From the NCBI GenBank assembly GCA_963970005.1, contig CAXAMN010021361.1, positions 2,890,390 to 2,954,389 on the forward strand: 64,000 bases of DNA, written 5' to 3'. Each line of letters begins with the position of its first letter. Positions within the stretch are counted from its first letter, which is position 1. Of the stretch, positions 34,244-45,665 are shown piece after piece. Below the pieces are notes generated by a model that saw nothing but the letters and a program-made list of their open reading frames with translations, had not been told where the DNA came from and did not search any database. The DNA is from Durusdinium trenchii. Taxonomy: Eukaryota > Sar > Dinophyceae > Suessiales > Symbiodiniaceae. Position numbers and translations under genes: made by a program.

Positions 34244-36179
34244 ACAGGACTTTGTGGTGTAAAGAGCGGCAGCCACTGCAGCTTGCTCTTGATGCTTCGC
34301 AGAGCGTTGACCAGGTTTTGGGCCTCAGGTTGAACAGTTCTAAATGTGAACTCTTCTACAAGTGCCGAAATGCCCAATTGCAAGCTTTTCAGTCATGGAA
34401 CGTTGCTTGTAACAGGAAGTGGAAGATGGCTACCCACTTCAAGTTGTTGGGGGTTCATTACTTTTCTAGTAAGGCTCGCCGTGGACCAATTGAGCCTGCC
34501 GTTGTTGCAAAAGTGCAAGCGCGTCTCAGGCGCCTTCGAATGGCCACTCACAGGCACTGGAGCAAGAGGCGGCTTGTGAGGTCACTTGTCCTGTCCTTGT
34601 TTTCGCACACAGGTGCTTGGACCACCATTCCCAAGAAACTCTTGCAAAAAATGGAGATATGCTGTTGAGACAACCATGTTGGGTTATCCTCAATCTGGGA
34701 GATCCAGATATTTGATGTGGGCTTGCTTCCTGACGCCCGAGCTTGACCCAGAATTCGCCTTGGATTCCAGAGTTGTGTTTCACGAGTTGTGGAGACTTCG
34801 ACGTGAAGCTGCTGCATGCCAAAGTGTGACTGACATTTCCAGGTTGCAGCTCACTGAGGTTGAGCCGTGTGAACGCAGCAGCCGCCTATTTGAAGTCCTG
34901 CAAAAGTGGGGTTGGGAGCGCTTGAGCAAAAGTCGTTTCCGTACTCCTTCAGGTGTGCTTGATTTGCTTTCCCATGGTGAGACTAGTGTCACAGCCGCTA
35001 TGAAAGCCGCCTGGAAACGGCAGTTGTGGCTTAGCGAGCCGCGTGCGGCGGAAGTTGCCAACTCAAACGTGGAACCTGTCATTGCTGTGCATGTGGCTTG
35101 CATGAAGCAGGGTCAAAAGCAAGATCCCTTGTCGTTTTCCATTGCTTGTGCTGCAGGGCCAGCCAGTCGCAAGCTGGCCAAGAGATTTGACTTGAATCAC
35201 GTGTCTTGTGTGTGTGGTGCAGATTGGCCTTCATGCCGGCATGTCACTTGGCATTGCCCTGATACCAACTTGCCTGAACACACTTCTGCACCTGCTAATG
35301 GTGTCGAAGAGAGGTTGTTGGTCTCCGCCGCCGCAGCCGCCTGATCTCTTGCCGGATGACGTGCGCCCTCCTGTTGAAATTTGCTCCGCTTTCATTTCGC
35401 AGATGGCGCTCTTTGATGGAATGATTTTGGTCGCTACTGATGGTAGCTGCAAAACTCGCCACTCGCAGAAGCGGGCGGCTTGGGGTATCGCGACTGAAAG
35501 TCAGGTTTTTGCTTTTCCGATGAAAGGTTGCGACCAGAATGTTTTTGCTGCTGAAACCTGGGCCGTGTTTCAAGCTTTGCATGCAGCACATCTCACTGGT
35601 GTGAGAGTGCGTGTTCTATGTGACTCACAAGCCGTTGTCTTCGCTGCTGCGAGGGTGCGGCGTGGTGGATCTTTGCCACGTTGGGCATCTGGCATGTGGC
35701 GCGCCATTGCTTTGCTCAGTCCTGAAAGTGTAGTTTCATGGGTGCCGGCCCACGGCCGCTCCAAAGATTGGACACCGCCAGATGGCCACTCCCCTGCTGT
35801 CTGGCGGACTTACAATGACAGAATTGATGCGGCAGTTCAGGCCGTTGCGCAGCCCTGTGCCGATTCTTTGAGTGCTTGGGCTCGTCGAGTCGATGATGCT
35901 ATGGCTTGGAGTAGTTTTGCTCTTGCAAGACAGAAACAAGCTCTGCTTGATTTGCGTAGGCATGTCGAGTCATCAGCTCTCAGCTGACCTTATGTGCTTG
36001 GTGATTCCTTTTATTCAATTTCTGCCTTGTCGGAAACGGGAAGATGTCATCAATGGACTGCACGCCGTGCAGCAGGGTTGGTGGCGAAGCTGTTTGCTTC
36101 GAACACTTTTGCGCTTTGGCGCCCCGAAAGTTGCCTCCAGCTACCCACTTCGGTGGGCCCAGGCTGTGGCAACATATAA
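34244..36179 (+). pseudogene. LINE ORF2 remnant: RT C-terminal part, zinc-finger-like region, RNase H
   Basis: The frame covers the end of reverse transcriptase (LNSSKCELF, then a thumb-like region), a Cys/His cluster (SCVCGADWPSCRHVTWHC) and a ribonuclease H domain. Catalytic acidic residues are visible in order: ATDGSC, FAAETWA, VLCDSQA and YNDRID, with WVPAHG between. The copy is dead: it lacks the RT fingers and palm and any endonuclease, shifts frame at an A-run near 34646-34651, shifts again near 35310-35345 in a CCG-rich stretch, and meets a TGA at 35985-35987. The same frame then stays open to TAA at 36177-36179, inside the loop of the terminal hairpin, so the intact element would have almost no 3' UTR. 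Confidence 0.9.
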
Positions 36180-36197
36180 ATGCCACACACACACACA
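34244..36197 (+). mobile_element. 5'-truncated LINE (non-LTR retrotransposon)
   Basis: A 15-bp direct repeat flanks this 1954-bp segment. The insert starts inside the reverse transcriptase active-site region: dinoflagellate LINEs typically have an aromatic-x-D-D box followed by RTLW, and here only D-R-T-L-W remains, fused to host bases. It ends in a (CA)n tail rather than poly-A. Two hairpins precede the tail: CCCAC-TTCG-GTGGG at 36144-36157 and TGTGGCA/TGCCACA at 36165-36187 with a 9-nt loop. The structure fits target-primed reverse transcription with 5' truncation. Confidence 0.9.
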
Positions 36198-36212
36198 CCC
36201 GCACTCATGTGG
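36198..36212. repeat. target-site duplication, right copy
   Basis: CCCGCACTCATGTGG immediately after the (CA)n tail of the LINE. Confidence 0.85.
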
Positions 36213-36974
36213 CACGTATCTGGTGTCTCCACCATGTGTGTCAACAAAAGAAGGAGAGACTTCCGCTCAACCCAAAATTAAAGATTGGGCAGGCCATTTG
36301 TGTCATAGATGGTCTGGGACAACATACCACTTGGACTGCGGCTAGAGCCCCTGCCTGCTTGGCTTTCTTTTGCGGCACTGGCTGAGAGAGAAGAAGGACC
36401 TTGGTCTAGGCAGCGTGAAGCATAGCTCTAGGGTTGCGAACATTGACATTGCTGCAAAGCAAACAAAAACCGATTTACAAATTATACCCATTGGATTTCA
36501 ACTGAATCCTGTTTGTATGTTTGAGGTGATGCGAGTTATGGCCCCTCCATCCCTGTCTTTGTGTGATTTTATCTCTTGTGCAACCCGGAGCCCAACCCAG
36601 GTCAGAGGACAAGGGCCACATCGCACTTACCTGGCAGCTGCTTGCAACATATCTCAACACCTAAGAATAGAAGAAAACCAAGGAGATAGGTGTCCTGGCT
36701 TGGGGGTGATGGTCAGGATGGCTCAGGGCAGCTGGAGGATTGGTGACGGCACGGGTCCTCACCATTTTTGGGGGGCAGAAGTGCCATCTACACAAAGTGA
36801 TTGCCAGAAAGAGGCTGTATCAAGATATACTATATGTATATATATATATAGTATATATTATATGATATTGATGTGTGTTTCTATGTGCTGTTATTTTTTG
36901 TTATTTAGATATGCAAAATATATTGTATAATATGTTGGGTCTATCCGAGTGGGTGATAGTTGTTTACTGACTGT

Positions 36975-36993
36975 TACAGGTAATAGGACAGAC
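36975..36993 (+). repeat. dispersed 19-bp repeat, copy 2
   Basis: TACAGGTAATAGGACAGAC, identical to 6591-6609. Confidence 0.6.
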
Positions 36994-37244
36994 TGAAAAT
37001 ATAGTAATATTTATAACTATGTATGATGATGTCTTGATGACGTATGTGTACCGATTTGTGACTTCAACCAGCTTGGCTTTCACTCACCATTTGGATCCAG
37101 TCGCAGCCAGTGGGAGCTGCGCGTCCGGATGATGACGCGCTTCCGTCCTCAGGCACGGTGCTCGGTGCTCTGGCGCTGTGCTACGCCGCTACGCCTGGCC
37201 ATTTCCCGTTGAAAAACCATCGACAGCTGGCTGGGAGGGAAGGA

Positions 37245-37406
37245 TGGAAGGATGGAATGGATCATGAATCGGACTTCGGAGGCGCATGTCCTCTGAGCAT
37301 CCAAAACCACACGACGTGTCACGTCCGAGTTCGCATGGACTCGCTTGGTCATCGAGGACCAGAAGCCCTTCCTCCCGTCAAGGGACCGCCCGCAGATTCC
37401 ACATAG
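37245..37406 (+). CDS. candidate exon, unknown gene
   Basis: The plus strand reads ESDFGGACPLSIQNHTTCHV then RMDSLGHRGPEALPPVKGPP before a TAG at 37404-37406, with GC-rich third positions. A GTCAAG donor inside it (after LPP) would end the exon earlier, in phase 0. The PLSIQNHT-x-x-x-V pattern is reminiscent of the beta repeats of VPS13-type lipid-transfer proteins, but one exon is too little to decide. The opposite strand is also open. Confidence 0.35.
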   Translation, partial: WKDGMDHESDFGGACPLSIQNHTTCHVRVRMDSLGHRGPEALPPVKGPPADST

Positions 37407-37474
37407 ACCTGAGGGTGGGAAAGGTGCGTAACAAAAACCTTGGAGTCGACACCATGTGGCCCAAAGGGTGGAAT

Positions 37475-37570
37475 ACTAGGAGCAAGAAGCTACTAGGAGC
37501 AAGGGCATCGCGGCATCGCTACTAATACTAGGAAGGACGCTACTAGGGGCTCCTGGCCTTACTACTACTG
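37475..37570. repeat. CTAGTAGTAACAAG-type repeat cluster
   Basis: Contains AGGAGCAAGAAGCTACTAGG, GGCATCGCTACTA and TACTAGGGGC units, diverged members of the family seen at 32.2, 41.7, 50.2, 50.5 and 54.4 kb. Confidence 0.6.
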
Positions 37571-37635
37571 TGCATACTATGGGATACTATGCAATGGTCA
37601 GAACTAGGAATCAAACATCCCAGAATCGACCGCCC

Positions 37636-37637
<2 letters not shown>

Positions 37638-37673
<36 letters not shown>
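37638..37673. repeat. (TA)n microsatellite
   Basis: A TA run with one TACATA interruption. Similar runs occur at about 4553-4630, 14054-14130, 26897-26915, 36835-36860, 58648-58708 and 60283-60300. Confidence 0.9.
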
Positions 37674-37674
<1 letters not shown>

Positions 37675-38271
37675 GGAATATGAAGAAATATGAAGAACTG
37701 AGTTGTCATGGTGCCAACACTTATACAAATCGAACGTGCACATGGCTGGGTGGGACTGGGCCTCTAAAACAGGAAGACAGCTCAGCAAAACCAAGTTTAA
37801 AAGCAACAATGACGGTAGCAGGTTTCCCTGCTGCTGAGCGGCATCGTCAATGCCCACACCTCGACTCGTGACATGTCTGGAACAAACCCAATTAGAATCT
37901 TGGGCTTCCGTTCGAGGCACAACTTCCGAAAGCCTGTTCTGTGGGAATTCCCTTCAGATTTGGACTTTGCGCAAGGTGGCCCAACCTGAACCTGACCCTA
38001 GCACCAATGTTTGAAAGGTTTGGATGCGTCAAAGGGTGCATTTATGGTTCATCAACCGTGGCCGATTCCACCCACCCCCAAAATGGCGCTGAAATGGCGT
38101 GCGGCGGGCGCGCGTCTTCGGTCGCGTCTTGGACGCATTGCATTGGGTCGTTCATCGGGGGCTTGGGCTTTCATAGCCCAAAGAGAGACGTTTCAGCATC
38201 TTAAGTTGAAGGCGCTGGTGCTTCGGCCAAAGGTGTGCAGCCGGGTGCTGGGGCCCGGGCGAAGGAAAGTA

Positions 38272-39512
38272 CTAGTACACGTGGTCGCCCGAAGGTTCGA
38301 ACACCTCCTTGACATGGACTTTGCCAGGGCCCTGGTTCTGGCGGATCACCGGTGCATTTACCTTCTTCCAAAACCAGGTACGCACAACCCCCTTGCGAAG
38401 AAGCAGCTTCGCCCCTGGCCCTAAACCAAAAGTTTTGTTGGCATTGCGGCATTGGTGACACCCTAACGTTGACAACTGTTCACAGCTTCCTGAAGGCATA
38501 CACGGCTTTTGGGTGGAAGTTTATATCGTTTTGAATCTCTGTTTCCCAAGTTTTCCCCGATGCTCTGTGTCTAGTGTTGGCGGATGTTGGCGGATGCCTT
38601 CACAGCCACGGCGGCAACATCGCCCCAGTGTCTTTCGCAGAGGGACGCCAGAAGAAGAGCGATGGAATTAAGAGCCACAAGACCGTGAAGGCCACCCCAA
38701 TGAGCATCAATCCCACCAGCGCCTGCGTGGCCGGCGTGGCCGAAACATGGCCCGGCCTACACTGACGTGGCACTCGAAACCAGAACGCGACACTTCGCTA
38801 ACACCACCTGTTAACATGACACAAGACAACGAAAAAGTAGTTCCTGTAAGTAATACTATTTTTTAGAAGCTGATCGCGGACCACAACAGTGATCCTGGCA
38901 TTTCGCAGCTGATTCCTTCGCCTTGCCTCAAAAACCACAAGGTTCCTGAGAATCCACGTGATTGATGTCCTTCAGTGACGGTCTCCCTCCACCAACTGAG
39001 TGTCTTTGTCCACCAACTTTGAATGCAAAAAGGCGGGTGACAAAATCAATATCGAACGAAACAGGAACAGCGCCATGGAGCATGGCATGCGAGTCCTTCT
39101 GTCTGAGACTTCTTTTTTCCTTCAATCGGGCTTGCAAAGGTGTAGTGAATAGTGGTCAAACTGTCAGTCTGTTCAAGTTGTTCTCTAAATCGCCATGCGT
39201 GTTGTCATGTTGGGGCATGGAAGTCAACTTGTTCCTGGACAAAGCACTGGCACCTTTTGGTTGAATCTGCCTAATAGTACTTAGTACCCATGCCCAAACA
39301 TATTTTCATGGGGGCTACTAGAGACTAGATTAGATAGTTGCATCGAGATGGATGATATCCCAACTGATCTCATTTGATCATCACCAGACTTTTGGCTCAA
39401 AGGGTCTTAGGCACCATGGCTTAGGCTTGCCACCTCTTCATCCACCACGCAGGCGTTTGCATTGCTCGAGGAGGTCAATGGGATCCAAGTGGAGTAACCT
39501 GCACACAGGGCT
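38272..39512 (-). CDS. four-exon 3' part of a single-pass membrane protein
   Basis: Minus-strand exons 39512-39449 (0 to 1), 39130-38958 (1 to 0), 38761-38647 (0 to 1) and 38489-38272 (1 to TAG) join in frame at every junction. Exon 1: SPVCRLLHLDPIDLLEQCKR. Exon 2: basic start (RLKEKRSLRQKDSHAML), then VPVSFDIDFVTRLFAFKVGG. Exon 3: CRPGHVSATPATQ, then a clear membrane segment ALVGLMLIGVAFTVLWLLIP. Exon 4: a Cys cluster (SCEQLSTLGCHQCRNANKTF) and a basic stretch KLLLRKGVVRTWFWKKV, ending FEPSGDHVY. CRPGH just before the membrane span resembles the end of a GCC2/GCC3 cysteine-rich repeat, so an extracellular Cys-rich region may lie upstream. Family not identified. Acceptors are CACGCCAG, CTTTGCAAG, CCACGTCAG and TGCCTTCAG. 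Confidence 0.65.
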
Positions 39513-40574
39513 CTGGCGTGGTCGGGATGGCAGTCGGGATGGCAGAAACGGGGCACAAGAGTTTTTCCAGCATCGAGTATCATCGAGCCATCTCAGTCAT
39601 GCGTCATCAATGTCTGATGGCTCGGAGGGCAGTACTGCCAGCAATCAAGGTGTGTGAATAGCATGACAAACTCACTCACTCGGTCACTTTGTGCTTCGAC
39701 GGTGTTGTCAGGTGTTGTTGGAACGATGTCGATAACAAGACATGTTGGCTATGGTAAGCAGGCAGGGTGGCCAAGCTGAAAGGAATCCTACTGTGCCAAC
39801 AAAGGCAGCTCGAGGCATCTCAACTGAAATAGGTGATGCTTTGGTTTTGAAAACGCCACAACGAGGATGCAACCATGACCCAAAGTGGTAGAGCATTGAA
39901 AAACATTGACCAAATGAACATCAATGAAACACGGTTAAAACATCAATGAGGAAAAAATGCTCCTCACAGCAGCTAGTTCTCACAAAAGATTGTAGTGGTT
40001 TGCTGTGTCCCATGCAAGCACTATTTCACAGGATCTCCCCGAGCTCCTCCTTCATCCTATCCTATCCACCAACTCATGCCTTCGATGCTAGACATTGAGA
40101 TTGGCCATATTCCATATCCCATATACCTACTCACCTTCTCACCTACTCACCAAGTCCATATCACCTTCCATATCCCATAGTCCATATCCCTACTCACCAT
40201 ATATCCCTATGACTCCGAACAATTTGAGGGATTCGTGTCTCGTGTCTCCGAGACGTGGTGAAAAAGCGGTCCAGTGTCACCATCGCCATTTGGGAAAGGA
40301 GATGGAAACCGGTATGTGTGGTTTGGTTTTCCGAAAAATCACTTTTTATTACGGTATAAATAAATATAAATTAAATACCTTGTGCCTCCAAACACGACAA
40401 AAACGTAGGGTTCATCCCAAAACACGAGGTTCTTGGAGGAAACACGAGGTTTCCCATTTTGGTGTTTTTTTCCGCCCATGCCATCTTCGACGGCCGGGCC
40501 CCAGGAACTTGAATTCAAACTCCAAAAGCCCAGGTTGATGATCAGAACGAAAAAAATCTCAACCAAAAATGCAA

Positions 40575-40760
40575 CTATTGTACCCCCCTAAAACCCGTGA
40601 AAAAAACATGGGTTGTCACGGTATAATCACGGGTTTGTCACGGGTTCGTCACGGGTTTGGGAAACACGATGTTTTTCTGAAAACCCGAGGTTTTTCATCC
40701 AAAATCACGGGTTGACACGGGATAATCACGGGTTTGACACGGGTTTGTCATGGGTTATCG
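40575..40760. repeat. cluster of CACGGGTTT / AAACCCG words
   Basis: CACGGGTTTGTCACGGGTTC and variants recur about eight times, with inverse words AAACCCGAGG and AAACCCGTG nearby (to about 40890). Irregular spacing, not a simple tandem array. Confidence 0.7.
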
Positions 40761-41169
40761 GAGCTCTCAATCACGGACCCGAACTTTTCCTGACAAGAGT
40801 GTTGAATGTTTTTAACATATTGTGAACAATGTGTTGACCACGGAAACTTTGATATGTCACGGCTAAACCCGAGGTTTGTTTTCAAACCCGACAAATTTGT
40901 AGGGTTCAGATGCTCGGGGTATATATATAACATGCTATAAAAAAACCAAACCTTATACATATTACATATACATTACGTATGCCAATGCGTACTATAGTAT
41001 ACATCACGTATGTGTTACTCAATGTGATACTATACTCCCAGGCTGCACCCCAAAAAAAGAAAAAACAGACACCGCGCTCTGCACCCTCCTGGTTCAACAA
41101 AAGTGGTCTATTTACGATTCCCTCAAGCTCGAGTACCCAACAAGCTCAGTAGCTCTTAGGATGGAAAAT

Positions 41170-41485
41170 GTGGCACCTAAGGAACCTAGCAACTGACCAT
41201 GACTTCCCAGCCAGCCCATGAACGCCAACAATTGACCGGATGCCGGGGTTGGGCCAAGCTGCACTCTCTGCAGGAGGTCATGCCCTGCATATCTGAAAAG
41301 AAGCCTGCCAAATCGTGCCGCATGAGTGAGGACCAGGGTGCAAGTGAACGTGGGTTTCCCGATGTTTTCCGGCGACCGGGGCCCACGAGGGAAGTGCATC
41401 TCCTCGGTGGGATCGTCGGTCGCAGCCAATCGCGACGGTCCTTGCTCACGCGCGAACATGCAAAAGATGGTCGGCCTGGGGATGT
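41170..41485 (-). CDS. one or two candidate exons, frame unresolved
   Basis: A good acceptor (TTTACATCCCCAG) starts exon 41485; a second (GGCTTCTTTTCAG) lies near 41298. All three minus frames are open in this GC-rich stretch. The most protein-like readings are FAREQGPSRLAATDDPTEEM before the internal acceptor and SDMQGMTSCRECSLAQPRHP after it, ending near a GTCAGT donor. The plus strand is also open (RGFPDVFRRPGPTREVHLLG). Confidence 0.4.
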
Positions 41486-41737
41486 AAAAAGAGTCGAAGC
41501 AGAATCAAAAAAGTTGAGCTGAGAATTTTATATAGTATACAGTAAATGTCTGCCAAACCGGAACCATTCTCCTATCAAACATCAGCTGCCACTGCCCATC
41601 ACGGGAAAACACGGGGAAAACACGACCGCGGCCATCACTGGCCCCTGCCTTCGTCACAAGGCTCGCACAGCGACATCCCATACTCGTCACCTGGAAGTGG
41701 TAAAAAGGAGAAGGGGAGCATTGGAAACCAACCCTAG

Positions 41738-41847
41738 AAACAAGAAGCTAGTAGAAACAAGTGCGTCGCTTCTAGTAACAAGTGCCTTACTAGTAGTAAC
41801 AATAAGCTATTAGAAACAATAAGCTAGTAGAAACAAGTGCCTGCAGC
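41738..41847. repeat. CTAGTAGTAACAAG-type repeat cluster
   Basis: Units such as GAAACAAGAAGCTAGTAG, AACAAGTGCCTTACTAGTAG and TAACAATAAGCTATTAG, about 20-22 bp apart. Confidence 0.8.
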
Positions 41848-41956
41848 GTCAGAACTGTGGAAACTGATGTGAGGATCCATCATGATCAAAAAAGGTCTGT
41901 ATTCAACTCGAAGTAGAGACCTTCGATAGCTTGCCGCGCAAAACCCGCGGGGGTAG

Positions 41957-43341
41957 GTACAACATGGTACAACCAAATCGGGGATTCCAAATTACCTCCG
42001 GGTCGTAGCTACAAAGAACCCTGGACCCTGGAATGGAATTTGTGGTGTTGAAAGAAGGTCTCAGTCCACCAAACGCTTGCCATAGTTCGCTTTGCAAACA
42101 AGGCGACATTGCCTGGCAATTGAGCACAAGAACCCCGAATGGAATGTATGCACAATTGCAGGTGGACATACCTGGAACTTCTTCAAGTGTCTTTGTTCGA
42201 TCTGCGGCGTGAAAAATATATTCTGAAGTCACAGCCTTTTATTTGAGTCTGTGGCCTCTAGTTTTCTGAGTTTTTTCTTATATTCCACTGGCGTTTATAC
42301 ACAAGCTAAGGGCGTTTATTGGTGAGCCACAGGTGTTTTTCCCAAACGTGTCCTTTTTTTAAACGGATGTCTATTTTGGTTGCAGATGCTTAGTATGTTG
42401 AACTACCGACCCCAAAAAAGAATCATCAAGTCATTGTTTCAAACAGGCGCAAAGGAGAAAGTTATCGGTCTTTTGGGACACCCTATCACTTTACATTCCT
42501 GTGGAAATCAACAAGCTTTAAATTCAACATGACTCTGGAATCCATTCCAAACAGGCTCGAAAATGCAATTGAGCACGTTGCTGTTCAGGTATGTTCAGGT
42601 GCTGTCTATATCTAGGTGTGTGATTCGTGGGTCTATCCCTTGGCCGGGGATCTTCGTGTAACAACTTGTTATTATATACTGTTATAAACAAATATATATA
42701 ATAATGCCTGCTAAGTTGCCGCTAAGGTTATCGCTTCAGAATGGTTCAATGACCCTGGATGACAGATGGTACGACAACTGCAGGAAACATTGGCACCGCA
42801 GGTTCAAAGTACCTGATCGGCCGTCGCGTGAATATGCACACCGTTGGTTTACACCAAGTTGAATGGAGTGTTGTATGTGGTTACAGGATATCTCTTTCTC
42901 TTTTGGAATGCCTATCGCTTTACATAGTTTGGTGCACCTTCTCAGCACAACTACTCCCTGCATACCAAAGTTATCTGCGTGCATGAATGCAAATCATATA
43001 GACAAGCGCTGTGGACGATGTGTAGACATCCGTGACCTCAGCCAGATCAGAATTTGGATGGAGATCCTCCATTTGATCTACAAATGGACAAAGGTCATCC
43101 TGTTCCAACCAAACCTGGAACTCTCAAAACTCAAAGCATCACAGGGTCCCAACATCCTTTGTTGAAGTCACCAGAGTCAACTCCCCCAAAGACTCCGACC
43201 GGTTTCGCGCGGGTTTCGCGAGACCCGCTCCATGCTGCCCAGCGGCTGAAGGTGCCTGGCTCGCAGGCCTCGCAGCCGCCCGAGCCGACCTCCCCGGCGA
43301 AGAAGCCTCGACGCATTGGTATCGGAGGTGGGGGAGGATGA
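41957..43341 (+). CDS. five-exon 3' part of a gene with a basic disordered tail
   Basis: Plus-strand exons 41957-42041 (1 to 2), 42162-42227 (2 to 2), 42447-42588 (2 to 0), 42740-42827 (0 to 1) and 43046-43341 (1 to TGA) all join in frame, about 224 codons. Landmarks: SKLPPGRSYKEPWTLEWN; TYLELLQVSLFDLRREKYIL; RSFGTPYHFTFLWKSTSFKF and SIPNRLENAIEHVAVQ; DDRWYDNCRKHWHRRFKVPD; then a long Pro/Ser/Thr-rich tail (SPESTPPKTPTGFARV, SQPPEPTSPAKKPRR) ending in Gly repeats. KKPRR resembles a nuclear localisation signal, and the SP/TP pairs are typical of phosphorylated disordered regions. Donors GTGGTG, GTCACA, GTATGT and GTGAAT; acceptors ACAATTGCAG, GTTTCAAACAG, ATCGCTTCAG and CTCAGCCAG. No domain recognised; 5' end not found. 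Confidence 0.7.
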
Positions 43342-45600
43342 TTGACACGGTGGCCATTTGGCGCTTCGGAACCTATTCAGTTTGGAGAGCCTGTAGGTGA
43401 AAGAGAATATGGAGGAAGGAGGTGGTGAGGTGCAAAATGGTGCAAATACATCACATCATATGAAATATAAATTGCAGCTCCGAGTCTTGGTCTTTGGCTC
43501 AGATTTTGTATGAGGGGGGCGGCGTCCCGTTCAGACCCACCTAAGACCGCCCATTTGGCAAAGCCTTCTGACTCCCGAGCCGTTTGCCTAAAGAATAAGG
43601 ATCCCTTAATAGGGATTAAACCTTTGTTCACCTGTTCATGTTTAGAGGAACCAATCCCCCAAAAAGCTTAAAGGTGATCTACTGACTGGGTAGGCCTTGT
43701 AGCTGATCGAGAGCTTTTCTGCTCATTAGAATAGGGACTAAACCTGTAGTTATGCACGATCTTTGCAGCTGCACTCCTGTTGTGGGTGAATAAGACCGCC
43801 GACATGTACACACACATGAACTACGGCAGTTCCATAGAGATTAAATAAGTTCTTCATAGTTCTTCAACCAGGGTTTGCAAGTTAAGTCGTTTCTAAGTGA
43901 GTGGGTTACACGCTTAAGTTTCTCAATCTTTCCACCTGCAACTCGATCCACGCGTCTCAGTCTTGACACTACCCTTGTGCCCCACCCCCCGCCCCACCGG
44001 CCCTCCTGGCTCACAGTCAGAACAAAGCGTCAAGCCACGCCTTGAAGCCGGCGTCGAAAGCGGTTCCATTTCAGGGTGGGTTCATCAATGCATCATGCAT
44101 CTATATATGTGAAGGGATTCAGGGATCCTTCTCCTTTGCGGTACTTGTTCTGAACTGCCTTGGTGTTTTTGCACGACCCAGCTGCGAGAGAGTGAAAAAT
44201 GGACACCCGCAAAATCACTCGTCATAAATGGTTTATAGCAGTAAGCCAGCTTCCAAGTCCAAAGGCCCATGATTACGGATGCCTTTTCTTGAGGGTGAGG
44301 CTATGATACTACCCGCTTCTGATCCTGGGAATTAAAAAACATGCGTGTGCATAATAATATTACCTGGCTATATGTAACTACCCTAGGTTGAGGCCTCTGA
44401 CCACCCCGTGGCAACCCCCAGCACACCCAAATCTTGATCAATCTTGGCGCTTTCTGCTTCTTAATGTTTTTCGAAACTGTTTCTAAGCTAACCTTCTCAA
44501 GGCCAGGCCTCTCTACCTTCCTCCATGCAAGACTCCCACTGGTGACGAATCACCCAACTAGGGCCAGCAATTGAATATGACCGTGCAACCCAAACAAACA
44601 CCAAATGGAAGTAGATGGCCCAACTTCACTATCTATTGCAATACATGGGAGTTTCGTGAAGTGTTGCCATCTGTTTCATACTTTTCATCCTAGTGCCTGA
44701 GTAGAGTGATCCGAAATACAGTAGATCAAAACCTGCATCCCCAAACATCCTGTCCATCTCTGTTTTGACCTCTCCAGCTTCCAGTCCAATTCAGCCCTTT
44801 CCAAAACGACCTCCCATAAATGGTCCACTTTACCATGGGCGCACCGGGCCTCCCATTGTTTTTTTTCACGTCAGAGACACGCACGGTCCAGACTCCAGAC
44901 CGTCGGTGGTCCGTCCCGTCGGTCGCGGTCCCGACCTCTCTGCAGTGGTCCCCGCTGAACACTCGATGCAGTGGTCACTGCCTCCCCGGTCGGAACGCTC
45001 GCGAAGGAACGCTCGCGAAGGAAGCTGACGGATGGCTGACGGAGAAGTATCCAAGCTATATAGGTCGGAATTCAAGTACTTACCAACCAGTGAAACAAAT
45101 GTTCCACCTTATTACTATCAACCAGTCTGTGCCTCGACCTCCATGGACCCAGAGAGCCAGAAGTTTCGAAGAGATTGGATGGTGTGAATCATGTTGGTGG
45201 TGTGTTTGGGTAAGCCGCCGCGTCACTACGGTCAAACTGGACAACCGTGTGCGCATTATGCGGCCCAAGAAGGACATACAGCACAGAATGCTCAGCAAAC
45301 TTGTATAACCCCTATCTTAGCTAGGCCTCAATTAACTTTCCAAGGCTGGGGCAAAAAACTTGTCTAAACTTGTCTAAATGCATATCAGCCATGACTAGAT
45401 GATTGCCACTGGAGACCGCAGCCTTAGATATCCAGCGAGGATAATGAGCGTCACAGGGCGGGGCATGCAGAGATGAAAACTCGAAATGGTCTCGGAAGTC
45501 TGGGTCATATACATCATCACATATCATCACGGTATAAACACAAGTCCTATATACTATAGACTGTACTATAGTTACTGTATACTATATACATCTATGTATA
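43342..45600. other. no convincing gene
   Basis: Open frames at 43377-43631 and 44765-45308 occur but without supporting splice structure. A (TA/TC)-type low-complexity run and mixed sequence fill the rest. Confidence 0.45.
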
Positions 45601-45665
45601 CATCTGTATACTATCTACTCAACCTATACCTGCTATATACTACAAATTCCCTGGACATGTGCTCC

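Noticed and set aside
42865-42986. Hydrophobic plus-strand frame after exon 42827
   Set aside because: The phase-consistent donor at 42828 and the good acceptor at 43045 skip this segment.
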